Source: Flavobacterium album
Lineage (GTDB): Bacteria > Bacteroidota > Bacteroidia > Flavobacteriales > Flavobacteriaceae
Reading direction: 5' to 3'
Assembly (NCBI RefSeq): GCF_003096035.1
Contig: NZ_CP029186.1
Location: 2,369,001-2,433,000, forward strand
Length of the DNA stretch: 64,000 bases
The notes beneath the pieces are model-generated. The model saw only the letters and a list, made by a program, of their open reading frames with translations. It ran no database searches and was not told where the DNA came from. The translations under genes and the position numbers were made by a program. Each line of letters begins with the position of its first letter. Within the stretch, counting starts at the first letter, position 1. Of the stretch, positions 34,749-44,214 are shown piece by piece.

Positions 34749-35600
34749 TTACCATCCCGTAATCAACAGCTTCCGCGCCGCCTTTTCGCCGCACTTCTGG
34801 TACTTATTGTACGCTTTGGCTGCCCTTGTGCGCACCTGCTCATTGGTTTCTCCTTCTAAGTAACCCGTAATTGCATCGTGTACAATGTAAGCTTCCGGCG
34901 CCATCAGGTGCGACGACCATACAACAGGATTCACATTGGCCTCTTCAAGGTGCGGGCCGAAATAGCTTTTACTGAAACAGGCTAAAATAATTACATCCCG
35001 TTTTTTACCATCGGTATTCTTAAAAGTATCGTCCAGCTCAAAATCCATCAACCCGTCGTGGCCGATATAGGAGAGGAGCTGCGCATTCCCGCCGATACCG
35101 ATAACAGTCCCGTTTATATCCAGCGTCTCATTCCTGTTTCCGGCACTGCTGTTGAGGAAATCAGTGATACATTCTTTAATGAACTGCCCGTCATACGCAT
35201 CGGCAACTAAATATTGGTTGGGCTTTGTTGCATGCTTAAATACCAATCGTTCCAGTATATGCCCGCCAGGCTTAGTGGATTTAAGGAATTTCCAATCTTT
35301 GCTTTTTTTGAAATAGGTACGGATGCCGTAGCCGCATCCCCAGTACAGGTTGTTATTCGGGTCCTGTCCATTGCCTATGCCTGCCGGTACCGGCACGATA
35401 CCCTGGTATTTGTTGTCGCACAATGCCACAAAAATGTGTATGGTCTTTGTTCCTGTGTCATACGGGGCGGCAGTTTTTTCAACTGTTTTTCCCTGCCTGG
35501 CCGCCATTATCGGGCTTTCGGAAGAAATATTCTTTTTGCAGCCAAAAGATGCCAGCAAGGCAAGTGCGGCTAAAACTGTCCTAAGGTAATTGAATGCCAT
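34749..35600 (-). CDS. Hypothetical lipoprotein with possible caspase-like fold
   Basis: A 283-residue protein with a lipoprotein signal (LLASFGCKKN, lipidated Cys21). No family is certain. A His-Asp-Gly (SYIGHDGLMDFEL, about residue 180) lies about 28 residues before a hydrophobic strand ending in Cys (RDVIILACFSKSYF). This His...Cys spacing on adjacent strands is the pattern of clan CD peptidases (caspase, gingipain, CHAT). An earlier strand, TIHIFVALCDNKYQG, would be the first strand of that fold. The peptidase idea is inference. Single gene; the 214-base stretch upstream (35601-35814) holds only AT-rich promoter region. Confidence 0.55.
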   Translation of the reverse strand: MAFNYLRTVLAALALLASFGCKKNISSESPIMAARQGKTVEKTAAPYDTGTKTIHIFVALCDNKYQGIVPVPAGIGNGQDPNNNLYWGCGYGIRTYFKKSKDWKFLKSTKPGGHILERLVFKHATKPNQYLVADAYDGQFIKECITDFLNSSAGNRNETLDINGTVIGIGGNAQLLSYIGHDGLMDFELDDTFKNTDGKKRDVIILACFSKSYFGPHLEEANVNPVVWSSHLMAPEAYIVHDAITGYLEGETNEQVRTRAAKAYNKYQKCGEKAARKLLITGW

Positions 35601-35814
35601 GCTATTGGTTTACTATTCAACGCATTTTCCGCCTTCATTATTGCACTGCCGGATTGTTTAGGATAATTAGTTTTCAGTAAATGAGTACGTTGCGTTTTAT
35701 AAATATTTTAATGTCAAATTATGTAAAAAAACGGTAGTATAGTTACATTGTTTTGTTATAAAATTCGCTATGTTCGCGACCAGATAACCAAAAATTCACA
35801 ATTTTTAAAAAAAA

Positions 35815-37347
35815 ATGAAAAAAATCTTACTTACGGGCTTTATGCTCTCTTCGTTCTTTGCTTTTTCACAAAGTGCAGGTTCACTGGATGCTTCTTTCGG
35901 TACGGGCGGAAAGGTGGTGACCTCTATAAATTCCGGCGCCGACAAAGCGTATGCCACTGCTATACAGGCTGACGGCAAGATACTCGTTGCTGGTGTAACG
36001 ACCAGTGGTGCTACGGGTAAAGACTTTGCTATTGTGCGTTATAATGCAGACGGTACTCTTGACACTGCATTCGGAACCAACGGTATCGTTACCTCAGACC
36101 TTCAGGGCGGCAGCGACGATGTGGCCTACAGCATGGCGCTTCTTGCCGATGGTAAAATAGTGCTTGCAGGTTATAGCGACGATGGTAGCCAAAAGAAAGC
36201 AGCGATAGTTCGTTACACGGCCATGGGCGCACTTGATACGGATTTTGGTACAGGCGGAAAAGTGTACACATCATTTGAAGGTACGCTTGCCAGCGAAATT
36301 AAAGTAATAAAGGTGCACCTTGCTACAGGCAACCTTGTGGTAGGCGGAAATGCAGCAGTTAGCTCTACAAAAGCCAAGCCCGTTATTGCACGGTATACTG
36401 CTGCGGGCGCATTGGATACCAACTTCAATACAACGGGTATCAAGACACTATGGCTTAGCACTAATGACCAGCAGTACCAAATGACTGTAGAAGACCTTGT
36501 GGTACAGGCGAACGGCAAAATATCAGCAGTGGGATGGGAAGATTTCCCGAGCCTTCCATGGGATAGCGATTACTGGCTTTGCAGGATCAACAGCAACGGG
36601 ACAATGGATACCGGCTTCTCAGGTGATGGTGTGAATGTGCTTAACGGTACTTTCAACGGGCACGACAGGGCATACGGGCTATTGCTTAAAGATGATAACA
36701 GCATGGTTGTAGCGGGGGGCGGTTATGTTACCGACCTTAATTATTCGGCTACACTTTTTGAAATAACACCTGCCGGTGTTGCAGCGGGTACAAGCAGCCA
36801 GTCAAATATCCCTTACGCGAGCCTTAACGATGCTATTGCTTATGATGTTGAACTTGATAACGACGGCAAATTCGTAATGACGGGATCGAATGGGACAGCA
36901 GCTGCCAAAACCTTTGCCATTTCGCGCGTTAACTCAAATTACACTATTGATACCACATTTGATACTGACGGAAAAGTTACGACTGCCTTTGGAAGCAATG
37001 CGGTAAGCGAGGCTTTCGATGCGGCTATCCAGCCGGACAATAAGATCGTAGCTGTGGGTTATACAGGCAATGATTTTGCCGTGGCACGTTATTTAGGTAC
37101 AGCGGCTACATCCGGTACAGATGAGTTCGCTAAGAATGCGATAAACCTGTACCCGAACCCTGCAGGTAACGTCCTTAACATTGCAACAGCTGACGCTGGT
37201 GCAAATGCTTACACAATATTTGACGTTAACGGGCGCGCTGTAATAAAAAGCAAAGCCACATCCCTTAATATAGAAAACCTGCAAGGCGGTGTTTACATCT
37301 TAAGGTTTGATGATAACGGAGCTTCCGCAAAATTCGTGAAGCAATAG
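35815..37347 (+). CDS. Delta-60 repeat protein with T9SS C-terminal sorting domain
   Basis: A 510-residue secreted protein. A signal peptide (MKKILLTGFMLSSFFAFSQS) is followed by about six delta-60-type repeats (LDASFGTGGKV, LDTAFGTNGIV, LDTDFGTGGKV, LDTNFNTTGIK, MDTGFSGDGV, IDTTFDTDGKV), which probably form a beta-propeller. The last about 75 residues are a type A T9SS signal: NLYPNPAGNVLNI, IFDVNGRAVIKS and LQGGVYILRF near the end. It is therefore exported by the type IX system and anchored or released at the cell surface. Ligand unknown. Confidence 0.92.
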   Translation: MKKILLTGFMLSSFFAFSQSAGSLDASFGTGGKVVTSINSGADKAYATAIQADGKILVAGVTTSGATGKDFAIVRYNADGTLDTAFGTNGIVTSDLQGGSDDVAYSMALLADGKIVLAGYSDDGSQKKAAIVRYTAMGALDTDFGTGGKVYTSFEGTLASEIKVIKVHLATGNLVVGGNAAVSSTKAKPVIARYTAAGALDTNFNTTGIKTLWLSTNDQQYQMTVEDLVVQANGKISAVGWEDFPSLPWDSDYWLCRINSNGTMDTGFSGDGVNVLNGTFNGHDRAYGLLLKDDNSMVVAGGGYVTDLNYSATLFEITPAGVAAGTSSQSNIPYASLNDAIAYDVELDNDGKFVMTGSNGTAAAKTFAISRVNSNYTIDTTFDTDGKVTTAFGSNAVSEAFDAAIQPDNKIVAVGYTGNDFAVARYLGTAATSGTDEFAKNAINLYPNPAGNVLNIATADAGANAYTIFDVNGRAVIKSKATSLNIENLQGGVYILRFDDNGASAKFVKQ

Positions 37348-37369
37348 TACCAACCGGAACAATACTGGA

Positions 37370-37396
37370 AACACCTGCAGATCGCAGGTGTTTTTT
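37370..37396 (+). terminator. Rho-independent terminator
   Basis: ACACCTGC, a 5-base loop and GCAGGTGT followed by TTTTTATT, after the T9SS cargo gene. Confidence 0.92.
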
Positions 37397-37440
37397 ATTT
37401 TATAAGGGTAGTTGATACGCAAGTTACGCCTTTTGTATAA

Positions 37441-37626
37441 TCAGCGCACCAGCGAAAAAAACAGGAATAATATCAGTACTATGATCAGGAGAACGGCCCG
37501 CAAAGTATACATGCGGCTGTTGCGCGTTTTGTCCTGTTGCCACAACCGCCTTCGGCTGTGTTTTACCGACAGCAGCAGGGTAAGCAGGAAGATGATGCAG
37601 ATGATGAGCAGGAATTTATAAACCAT
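37441..37626 (-). CDS. Small two-helix membrane protein
   Basis: A 61-residue protein from ATG 37626: one membrane helix (YKFLLIICIIFLLTLLLSV), a very basic loop (KHSRRRLWQQDKTRNSRM) and a second helix (AVLLIIVLILFLFF). The clean charge pattern supports a real gene. A longer frame to 37716 starts at an upstream codon with no leader. Function unknown. Confidence 0.6.
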   Translation of the reverse strand: MVYKFLLIICIIFLLTLLLSVKHSRRRLWQQDKTRNSRMYTLRAVLLIIVLILFLFFSLVR

Positions 37627-37727
37627 AGCTTTAAAAAGCAAAGTTCGGCAATCTTTCCGAAAAAGAAGTGCCGGGGTGCCAATATTCCGCATTATTCCTA
37701 TATTTACAATAGCCAAAAAAATTGATT

Positions 37728-38225
37728 ATGAAAAAATGTATCAGGTGCGGCATGGCGCTTCCGGATGACTCGCTTTATTGTACCTCCTGCGGCACAGACC
37801 AGCATATCGACTTTAAAGCACAGCTGCCACAACAGAAACAGGATGACACCTTCCTGAAAGTGCTGTGTATCCTTACTATCGTAGGCGCATGTTTTAGCCT
37901 TATTTCGATACCTATGAGCATGCTCCGTCCATCCTTCTATGAGGAGAAATCAGTACTCATGATGTTAGGGACAAGCCTTGTCATAGCAATTACCAAACTT
38001 GCCGGGGCTATATTCATGCTCCAGAAAAAGCTTTCAGGGCTGTACCTTTATACGGTTGGCGCTGCAATGTCAATAGTAGTAGGGATATGGTCGGCATTCA
38101 CAATTTCGGGCACTTTGGGAGTTACCACTACATTTCAAATGGCAATGAGCCTTGTAGCCCTTATTTTCCCTGTTGCCTTCCTAATAATGTACTGGTTGCC
38201 TGTAAACAAAAGAGTACTGTCATAA
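37728..38225 (+). CDS. Zinc-ribbon membrane protein, paralogue 1
   Basis: A 165-residue protein with an N-terminal zinc ribbon, KCIRCGMALPDDSLYCTSCG (two CxxC knuckles), and about four membrane helices from residue 46 on. Zinc ribbons of this sort sit on the cytoplasmic side of many small membrane proteins. Its start and that of the next gene share the phrase TTGATTATG(A/G)AAAAATGTAT, a sign of tandem duplication. The gap to the next gene is 7 bases. Function unknown. Confidence 0.8.
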   Translation: MKKCIRCGMALPDDSLYCTSCGTDQHIDFKAQLPQQKQDDTFLKVLCILTIVGACFSLISIPMSMLRPSFYEEKSVLMMLGTSLVIAITKLAGAIFMLQKKLSGLYLYTVGAAMSIVVGIWSAFTISGTLGVTTTFQMAMSLVALIFPVAFLIMYWLPVNKRVLS

Positions 38226-38232
38226 ATTGATT

Positions 38233-38715
38233 ATGGAAAAATGTATACGATGTAATACGCCGTTAGAACCCGGCGCCAATTTCTGCCCTGTCTGCGGCAC
38301 CGATCAGCGTTTCGGCAGCAGGGAAAAAGAAGGCAGCACACTGTTAATAGTGCTGTGCATCCTGACGGTTGTCGGGTCGGTATTCCAGATGTTCCGCGGC
38401 ATGTTGTATGAAATAGTAGCCGATGCCGATAATAATAACGAATATATCCGGGGGTGGATTTATGCCATTACCGCCGTTGTTACAACCATTGGCGCCATAA
38501 TGATGTTCCAAAAACAGCTGAAAGGGCTGTATGTATACACCGCAGGCCAGGCCATCTACCTGCTGACGTGCTTTTGGGCTACATCGGTTTACCTGGATGA
38601 TGTTACTGACAGCGACCGCATATTGGTATGGATCATTTCTTCTATATTTATCATCCCGGCCATCATTTTCCTGATACTATTTTGGATGAATGATTGCAAA
38701 AGGGTGTTGCGGTAA
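38233..38715 (+). CDS. Zinc-ribbon membrane protein, paralogue 2
   Basis: A 160-residue paralogue of the preceding protein: zinc ribbon KCIRCNTPLEPGANFCPVCG, then four membrane helices. The LLIVLCILTVVGSVF segment matches the first helix of paralogue 1 (VLCILTIVGACFSL), and both share GxMFMxQKxLKGLYxYTxG-like residues in the middle. The two form a tandem pair in one operon, perhaps as a heteromer. Confidence 0.8.
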   Translation: MEKCIRCNTPLEPGANFCPVCGTDQRFGSREKEGSTLLIVLCILTVVGSVFQMFRGMLYEIVADADNNNEYIRGWIYAITAVVTTIGAIMMFQKQLKGLYVYTAGQAIYLLTCFWATSVYLDDVTDSDRILVWIISSIFIIPAIIFLILFWMNDCKRVLR

Positions 38716-38759
38716 ATATAGTAGCGAATGGCCTGGGCTTTTTCAGCGGTCGTCATTCC

Positions 38760-38815
38760 TGCTTTCCTCTCTATCCGCGCCGAAAAAAGCGCGGGATGCC
38801 GCTGCAATCAGGGCT
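38760..38815 (+). repeat. Dispersed GGATGCCGCT element, copy 3
   Basis: CTCTCTATCC, the hairpin CGCGCCGAAAAAAGCGCG, then GGATGCCGCTGCAATC. It lies in the gap between the zinc-ribbon pair and the convergent HNH-like gene. Confidence 0.55.
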
Positions 38816-38911
38816 AAAGGGGAAGGGTGGGAGTGTGGTTGGGGGATTTGAGCTGCACGTAGCGTTATCGGTGGCGTATTGCCTTTGGCGCGTGCCTTAA
38901 ATAGAAATTAA

Positions 38912-40177
38912 TTATAAAAATAACTTTCTCATATTTTCATCCATTGCTACGATGGCTTGGGTTGACGATGGAATTTGAAAAACGTCATCAATTCTAGAGA
39001 AGTCGAGCAAATTACTCGCACTATTAAATAATTTTCGTTCAGTGTAATAAAATTTTAGGCTATCATTATCATAATCATATTCTATGTAGTAAATCTTTTC
39101 AAGTTGAACGCCTTTAGCTAAAATAATTTGGCATGGCTCTATGTTGAATATTTGAACCGTACTGAGTAGTAATCCATCTAATTCATAAATAAATATTTTG
39201 TGACAGTTTTTATTTATCGAATTGAAGTAAGGAAGCAGAATTTTCTTTTCTATTTTTAAAAACATTCCTACCCAACCAGCGGGCGAGAGGCGATTAACTT
39301 CATAACCCTTTCCTAAAATATAAGGAACCGTATGCTTATCATCATTTTTATAACTATATGGATTTACCATATGTTTGCGGAAATCTGAAAATGCTGAAGC
39401 AGATACAAATAAAGGAGATTCAATTAACGATAGAAATTCGAACGAAATCTTAGAGGCCCACTTTAAATATTTCGAGAATGACCATTGATAATGAACGAGG
39501 TAGTCGCTAGTAATAAGTTCTTCAATAGAACTTATTTCAGTTTTTGATTTTTTATTTATTGAACTAGTATATTTATTAATAATCCTATCCAAATCACGTT
39601 CATTATTAGCTATGACAATAACTTTGTTTTTATATATAAAAAAGCGAGGACTAAAATTTTTCGGTAATTTCTTGTTAATGTATCTAGTGTAGTCCTTATT
39701 TTTAAAAGAAAATTTAAATATTTCACTATATGTAATGCCTTCGGCTATATATTGTTCTTCCGAATGGTACGTCAAAAATAATGCAAGTGTATTTTCCGAA
39801 CTTAAAAGTAGTTGGGGGTTAATTACATTTTCAATATTACTATGATCGATAACAACCCACTCTGAAATTGAATCTAACCAAATAAAATTAGGAATGTATT
39901 TTAAATGATTTAATTTTCTTTTCGAATAGACAATATCTTTAAAAGTGGCGATTGGTGAATATTTCAAAAACCAATCCTCAATATGTTTACCAAACACTGA
40001 ATTGCAATAAGTGCAGACACTATGTTTCAGGATATTACTTTTTAGATTGGATTTCAAAAGTTGTTTTGAAATAATGTGCGCAGCATTTTTCTTATTTGGT
40101 TTATTACACCATATACAATTATCAGTTGGTGTTTCTTCAGGTAAGAACTCTACGAGGTTAAAAACTATCTTAATCAT
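38912..40177 (-). CDS. HNH-endonuclease-like protein, AT-rich
   Basis: A 421-residue protein. The N-terminus has a metal-finger HNH pattern: DNCIWCNKPNKKNAAHIISK (CxxC then AHII) followed by SVCTYCNSVFGKHIEDW (CxxCN). The remaining about 330 residues match nothing I know and carry the motif YKNKVIVIANNERDLDRI. Codon use is far more AT-rich than in neighbouring purL, which points to recent acquisition. Nuclease activity and a defence role are inference. I use ATG 40177 over a start at 40228 that lies in the purL terminator. Confidence 0.65.
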   Translation of the reverse strand: MIKIVFNLVEFLPEETPTDNCIWCNKPNKKNAAHIISKQLLKSNLKSNILKHSVCTYCNSVFGKHIEDWFLKYSPIATFKDIVYSKRKLNHLKYIPNFIWLDSISEWVVIDHSNIENVINPQLLLSSENTLALFLTYHSEEQYIAEGITYSEIFKFSFKNKDYTRYINKKLPKNFSPRFFIYKNKVIVIANNERDLDRIINKYTSSINKKSKTEISSIEELITSDYLVHYQWSFSKYLKWASKISFEFLSLIESPLFVSASAFSDFRKHMVNPYSYKNDDKHTVPYILGKGYEVNRLSPAGWVGMFLKIEKKILLPYFNSINKNCHKIFIYELDGLLLSTVQIFNIEPCQIILAKGVQLEKIYYIEYDYDNDSLKFYYTERKLFNSASNLLDFSRIDDVFQIPSSTQAIVAMDENMRKLFL

Positions 40178-40212
40178 TATATTATAATATGTAAATCTAA
40201 TTACTAAGATAA

Positions 40213-40240
40213 CAAAAAACGCCCCCATTTCTGAGAGCGT
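40213..40240 (-). terminator. purL terminator
   Basis: Minus strand: ACGCTCTC, a 6-base loop and GGGGGCGT (three wobble pairs) followed by TTTTTTG, 49 bases after the purL stop. Confidence 0.8.
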
Positions 40241-40288
40241 CTATGCTTTGTCTATACTATCTAAAAATCCAGCAGTCTAATAGCTAAA

Positions 40289-43200
40289 TTATCTGTTTTC
40301 AATCCATAAGCGTGCGTTAACGAATGCCTCGTGCCACGGACTCACTTCATCATTTCTGCATTCCGGGTAGTAGGCCCAGTTCCATTGGAACATCGAGCGC
40401 TCAATGTGCGGCATCATTACAAGGTGGCGGCCGTCGTTGCTGGCCATCATGGCAATATCGAAGTGCGAGCCGTTCGGATTGGCCGGGTAGCCGTTGTAGG
40501 CATATTTGGCGACCACGTCGTACCGGCTTTCCTCATAAGGCAGGTCGAATTTCCCTTCACCGTGCGAGATCCATACGCCCAGCGTACTTCCTGCAAGGGT
40601 TGACAGCATCACCGAGTTGTTCTCCTGCACTTTTACCGAAGTGAAGCCGCTTTCGTGCTTGCGGCTGTCATTATGCAGCATGCGGGGCTTCTGCTCATGG
40701 TCAGGGTTGATGAGGCCAAGTTCTATGAACAGCTGGCACCCGTTACAGATCCCGACAGAAAGCGTATCCTCACGCTTAAAGAAATTCTCCAGTGCTGTCT
40801 TTGCTTTTTCATTATAAAGGAACGCACCTGCCCATCCTTTCGCCGAACCCAGTACATCCGAGTTGGAGAAACCGCCCACCGCGCCTATGAACTGGATATC
40901 CTCCAGTGTCTCGCGGCCTGAGATGAGGTCGGTCATGTGTACGTCCTTCACGTCAAATCCGGCAAGGTACATGGCATTAGCCATTTCCCGCTCCGAGTTC
41001 GAACCCTTCTCACGGATGATCGCGGCTTTAGGCCTTGGTTTCGATGCATCGATAGCAACTTTCTTGCCTGTGAAATGCGCTGGGAAAGTATATTGTAAAG
41101 GCTGGTTCTTATAATTGTTGTAACGCTCCATGGCCTTTTGCTTTCCGCTTTGCTTTTGGTCAAGCAGGTAGGAGGTCTTAAACCAGGTGTCGCGTGTTTT
41201 TATGATGTCAAATTCAAGTGTTGCACCCCCGTTTTTCACGGTAATGGTGTTACCTTCTTTCGGCTGGCCTATTTTGGTGAATGCCACACCTTTTGCAGCC
41301 AGCTCTGCCTCAACAGAAGCATCAGCCTGTATCACGATGGCGATGTTCTCAGCAAAAAGGGCTTTTACGGTATCGGCCTCGTCCAATTTGGTAAGGTCGT
41401 ATTCCGCGCCGAGGTTCACTTCCGCAAAGCTCATTTCAAGCAGGGTAGTGATCAAGCCGCCGCTGCCAATATCGTGGCCCGCCGCTATCTTTCCTCTTTT
41501 TATTAAGTCCTGTATTACGTTGAATGTATTCTTAAATGAAGCTGCATCTGTAATAGTCGGTACTTCATTACCTACCTTGTTCAATATCTGGTTGAACGAC
41601 GAACCGCCCAGCTTGTACGCATCCCCCGAAAGGTTGATGTGGTAGATGTTCCCGCCATTGCGCTTCAGTATCGGTTCTACTACTTTGGTGATGTCGTTGC
41701 AGTTGCCCGCCGCCGATATGATCACCGTTCCCGGCGCGATCACATCGCCATTCGGGTATTTCTGCTTCATCGAAAGGGAATCCTTACCTGTCGGTATGTT
41801 GATGCCCAGTTCAATTGCAAACTCCGAACAGCCCTGCACAGCTTCGTACAGCCTTGCATCTTCGCCTTCATTCTTGCACGCCCACATCCAGTTAGCCGAA
41901 AGCGATACGCTCTTCAGGCCGTCTTTCATAGGTGCCCAGATGATGTTGCTCAACGCTTCTGCAATGGCAGTGCGGCTTCCTGCAACCGGGTCGACCAACG
42001 CTGCAACAGGGGAGTGGCCTATGGTCGTTGCAATGCCTTCTTTACCGGCATAATCCAGCGCCATAACGCCTACGTTGTTCAGCGGAAGCTGAAGCGGCCC
42101 GGCACATTGCTGCTTGGCGACTTTCCCGCCCACACAGCGGTCAACCTTGTTGGTCAGCCAGTCCTTGCAGGCTACGGCTTCCAATTGCAGCACCTGGTCG
42201 AGGTAGTCGTGTATCTTTTCCTGCGAATAGTCTGGTGCGCTGTAGTTGGCAGTAACCGTTTTATCGCTCATTATCGTTTTTGGCGAACTGCCAAACATGT
42301 CTTCCAATGCAAAGTCCATCGGCTTAGCACCGGTGGTAGCCGACTCAAATGTAAACCTGTGGTCGCCGGTCACGTCGCCCACTTCATACATCGGCGAACG
42401 CTCGCGGTCGGCAATGCGTTTCAGGGTGTCAATGTCCTTCTGGCCGATCACAAGCCCCATGCGCTCCTGCGATTCGTTGCCTATTATCTCTTTTGCCGAA
42501 AGGGTAGGATCGCCCACCGGCAGCTTGTCAAGGTCTATTTTCCCGCCTGTTTCCTCCACCAGTTCGCTCAGGCAGTTCAGGTGTCCGCCAGCGCCGTGGT
42601 CATGAATGGAAACGATTGGGTTGTTGTCGCTCTCCACCAGTCCGCGAACGGCATTGGCAGCGCGTTTCTGCATTTCGGGGTTGGAACGCTGAATGGCATT
42701 CAGCTCGATACCGCTGCTGAACTCACCCGTATCAGCCGACGAAACCGCAGCGCCACCCATCCCGATACGGTAGTTCTCACCGCCCAGTATCACTATTTTG
42801 TCGCCGGTTTCCGGCTTTTGCTTTTTGCTTTGGCTTTCTTTTCCGTAACCGATACCGCCTGCCAGCATGATAACCTTATCGAAGCCCAGTTTACGTGCAT
42901 CCTCTTCATGCTCAAAAGTAAGGACTGAACCCGTGATTAGCGGCTGCCCGAATTTGTTTCCAAAATCAGATGCACCGTTAGAAGCTTTTATCAGGATGTC
43001 CATTGGTTTCTGGTAGAGCCACTTGCGCTCATCCATTCCGTTTTCCCATGGGCGGTTCTCTTCAAGGCGTGAGTAGGAGGTCATGTATACGGCTGTACCC
43101 GCCAGTGGCAGCGAACCCTGTCCGCCCGCCAGCCTGTCGCGTATTTCGCCACCGGAACCTGTTGCAGCGCCGTTGAAAGGCTCTACCGTGGTTGGGAAGT

Positions 43201-43948
43201 TATGCGTTTCGGCTTTAATGGATATCACCGAATCGAATTCTTTTATTTCGTAAAAATCAGGCTTGTCAGCGCTTTTTGGGGCGAACTGCTCCACGCGCGG
43301 CCCTTTGATGAACGCCACATTGTCCTTGTAGGCCGAAACGATGTCATTCCGGTTTTCCTGCGACGTTTTCTTAATCATTTTGAAAAGCGACGACGGCTTC
43401 TCCTCACCGTCTATCACAAACGTGCCGTTGAATATCTTGTGGCGGCAGTGCTCACTGTTCACCTGGCTAAATCCGAATACTTCCGAGTCCGTCAGGTTAC
43501 GTCCCAGCTTTACGGCCAGGTTGCGCAGGTAGTCCACCTCTTCAGCGTTTAAGGCCAGTCCTTCTTTTTCGTTGTAGGCGGCAATGTCTGTCACTTCCAG
43601 TATCGGCTCCGGCTTTATGTTGATGTTAAAAATATCCTGGGTAAGCCCGTTGTACTTCTGCGAAAGCATCGGGTCGAACTTTGCTTCAGCTTCCTGCACC
43701 TTTTCAAATTCCTCAATGCGGATGATACCCTGTATGCCCATATTCTGGGTGATTTCCACCGCGTTGGTGCTCCATGGCGTGATCATTGTGGCACGGGGCC
43801 CAACAAAAAAATCCGTCAGAGCGGATTTTTCTATTTTATGTGCGTTGCCAAAAAGCCAGTTTAATTTTGAGGTGTCTTCTGCCGAAAGTTCGCCTTGCGC
43901 CTGTACCGCAAAAACCGTGTTCGTCTGGTTTCCGAAGAAATGGATCAT
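40289..43948 (-). CDS. purL: Phosphoribosylformylglycinamidine synthase, single-chain
   Basis: A 1219-residue enzyme for the fourth step of purine synthesis (FGAR, glutamine and ATP to FGAM), in the large form found in Proteobacteria, Bacteroidota and eukaryotes. Visible parts: the FGAR-AT linker region (FGFSQVNSEHCRH), the ATP-binding AIR-synthase-like halves (GGENYRIGMGGAAVSS, SIHDHGAGGHLNCLSELVEE), and a C-terminal class I glutaminase (VGICNGCQLFIELGL with the nucleophilic Cys, then SHGEGKF). Intact across 3.7 kb. Monocistronic. Confidence 0.97.
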   Translation of the reverse strand: MIHFFGNQTNTVFAVQAQGELSAEDTSKLNWLFGNAHKIEKSALTDFFVGPRATMITPWSTNAVEITQNMGIQGIIRIEEFEKVQEAEAKFDPMLSQKYNGLTQDIFNINIKPEPILEVTDIAAYNEKEGLALNAEEVDYLRNLAVKLGRNLTDSEVFGFSQVNSEHCRHKIFNGTFVIDGEEKPSSLFKMIKKTSQENRNDIVSAYKDNVAFIKGPRVEQFAPKSADKPDFYEIKEFDSVISIKAETHNFPTTVEPFNGAATGSGGEIRDRLAGGQGSLPLAGTAVYMTSYSRLEENRPWENGMDERKWLYQKPMDILIKASNGASDFGNKFGQPLITGSVLTFEHEEDARKLGFDKVIMLAGGIGYGKESQSKKQKPETGDKIVILGGENYRIGMGGAAVSSADTGEFSSGIELNAIQRSNPEMQKRAANAVRGLVESDNNPIVSIHDHGAGGHLNCLSELVEETGGKIDLDKLPVGDPTLSAKEIIGNESQERMGLVIGQKDIDTLKRIADRERSPMYEVGDVTGDHRFTFESATTGAKPMDFALEDMFGSSPKTIMSDKTVTANYSAPDYSQEKIHDYLDQVLQLEAVACKDWLTNKVDRCVGGKVAKQQCAGPLQLPLNNVGVMALDYAGKEGIATTIGHSPVAALVDPVAGSRTAIAEALSNIIWAPMKDGLKSVSLSANWMWACKNEGEDARLYEAVQGCSEFAIELGINIPTGKDSLSMKQKYPNGDVIAPGTVIISAAGNCNDITKVVEPILKRNGGNIYHINLSGDAYKLGGSSFNQILNKVGNEVPTITDAASFKNTFNVIQDLIKRGKIAAGHDIGSGGLITTLLEMSFAEVNLGAEYDLTKLDEADTVKALFAENIAIVIQADASVEAELAAKGVAFTKIGQPKEGNTITVKNGGATLEFDIIKTRDTWFKTSYLLDQKQSGKQKAMERYNNYKNQPLQYTFPAHFTGKKVAIDASKPRPKAAIIREKGSNSEREMANAMYLAGFDVKDVHMTDLISGRETLEDIQFIGAVGGFSNSDVLGSAKGWAGAFLYNEKAKTALENFFKREDTLSVGICNGCQLFIELGLINPDHEQKPRMLHNDSRKHESGFTSVKVQENNSVMLSTLAGSTLGVWISHGEGKFDLPYEESRYDVVAKYAYNGYPANPNGSHFDIAMMASNDGRHLVMMPHIERSMFQWNWAYYPECRNDEVSPWHEAFVNARLWIENR

Positions 43949-44013
43949 TGTGTTGTCGTGTTGTAGTTGTGAGGTGCAAAATTAGGCAATTGTTACCAAA
44001 GTGACAAGATATT

Positions 44014-44110
44014 ATTTAGCCACGAATTACACTAATTTCCACAATTTTTATTGGAACGTGAATTACGTGGTTCTGTGTCATTTCGACCGCAGCTTGCGGA
44101 GTGGAGAAAT
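44014..44110. repeat. Degenerate intergenic repeats (AGCCACGAATT and TCATTTCGAC types)
   Basis: One arm of the TTAGCCACGAATTACAC type (about 44016-44050) is followed by a half of the TGTCATTTCGACCGCAGCTT type (about 44078-44110). Only single arms are seen, so these are probably decayed copies of the elements at 13789 and 4487. Confidence 0.5.
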
Positions 44111-44214
44111 CTCTTGTGTCAATGAAATAGGAAAAGGAACGCTGATGACACAGATTGGGGCGGGCGGGTGCGGATTTTTTTCATCGCTACCTGAAAACTT
44201 AAAACTGTTTTCTG

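Noticed and set aside
41639..42928. Plus-strand open frame of 429 codons opposite purL
   Set aside because: purL motifs on the minus strand are continuous across it; the plus frame reads as His/Arg/Cys-rich nonsense typical of antisense frames.
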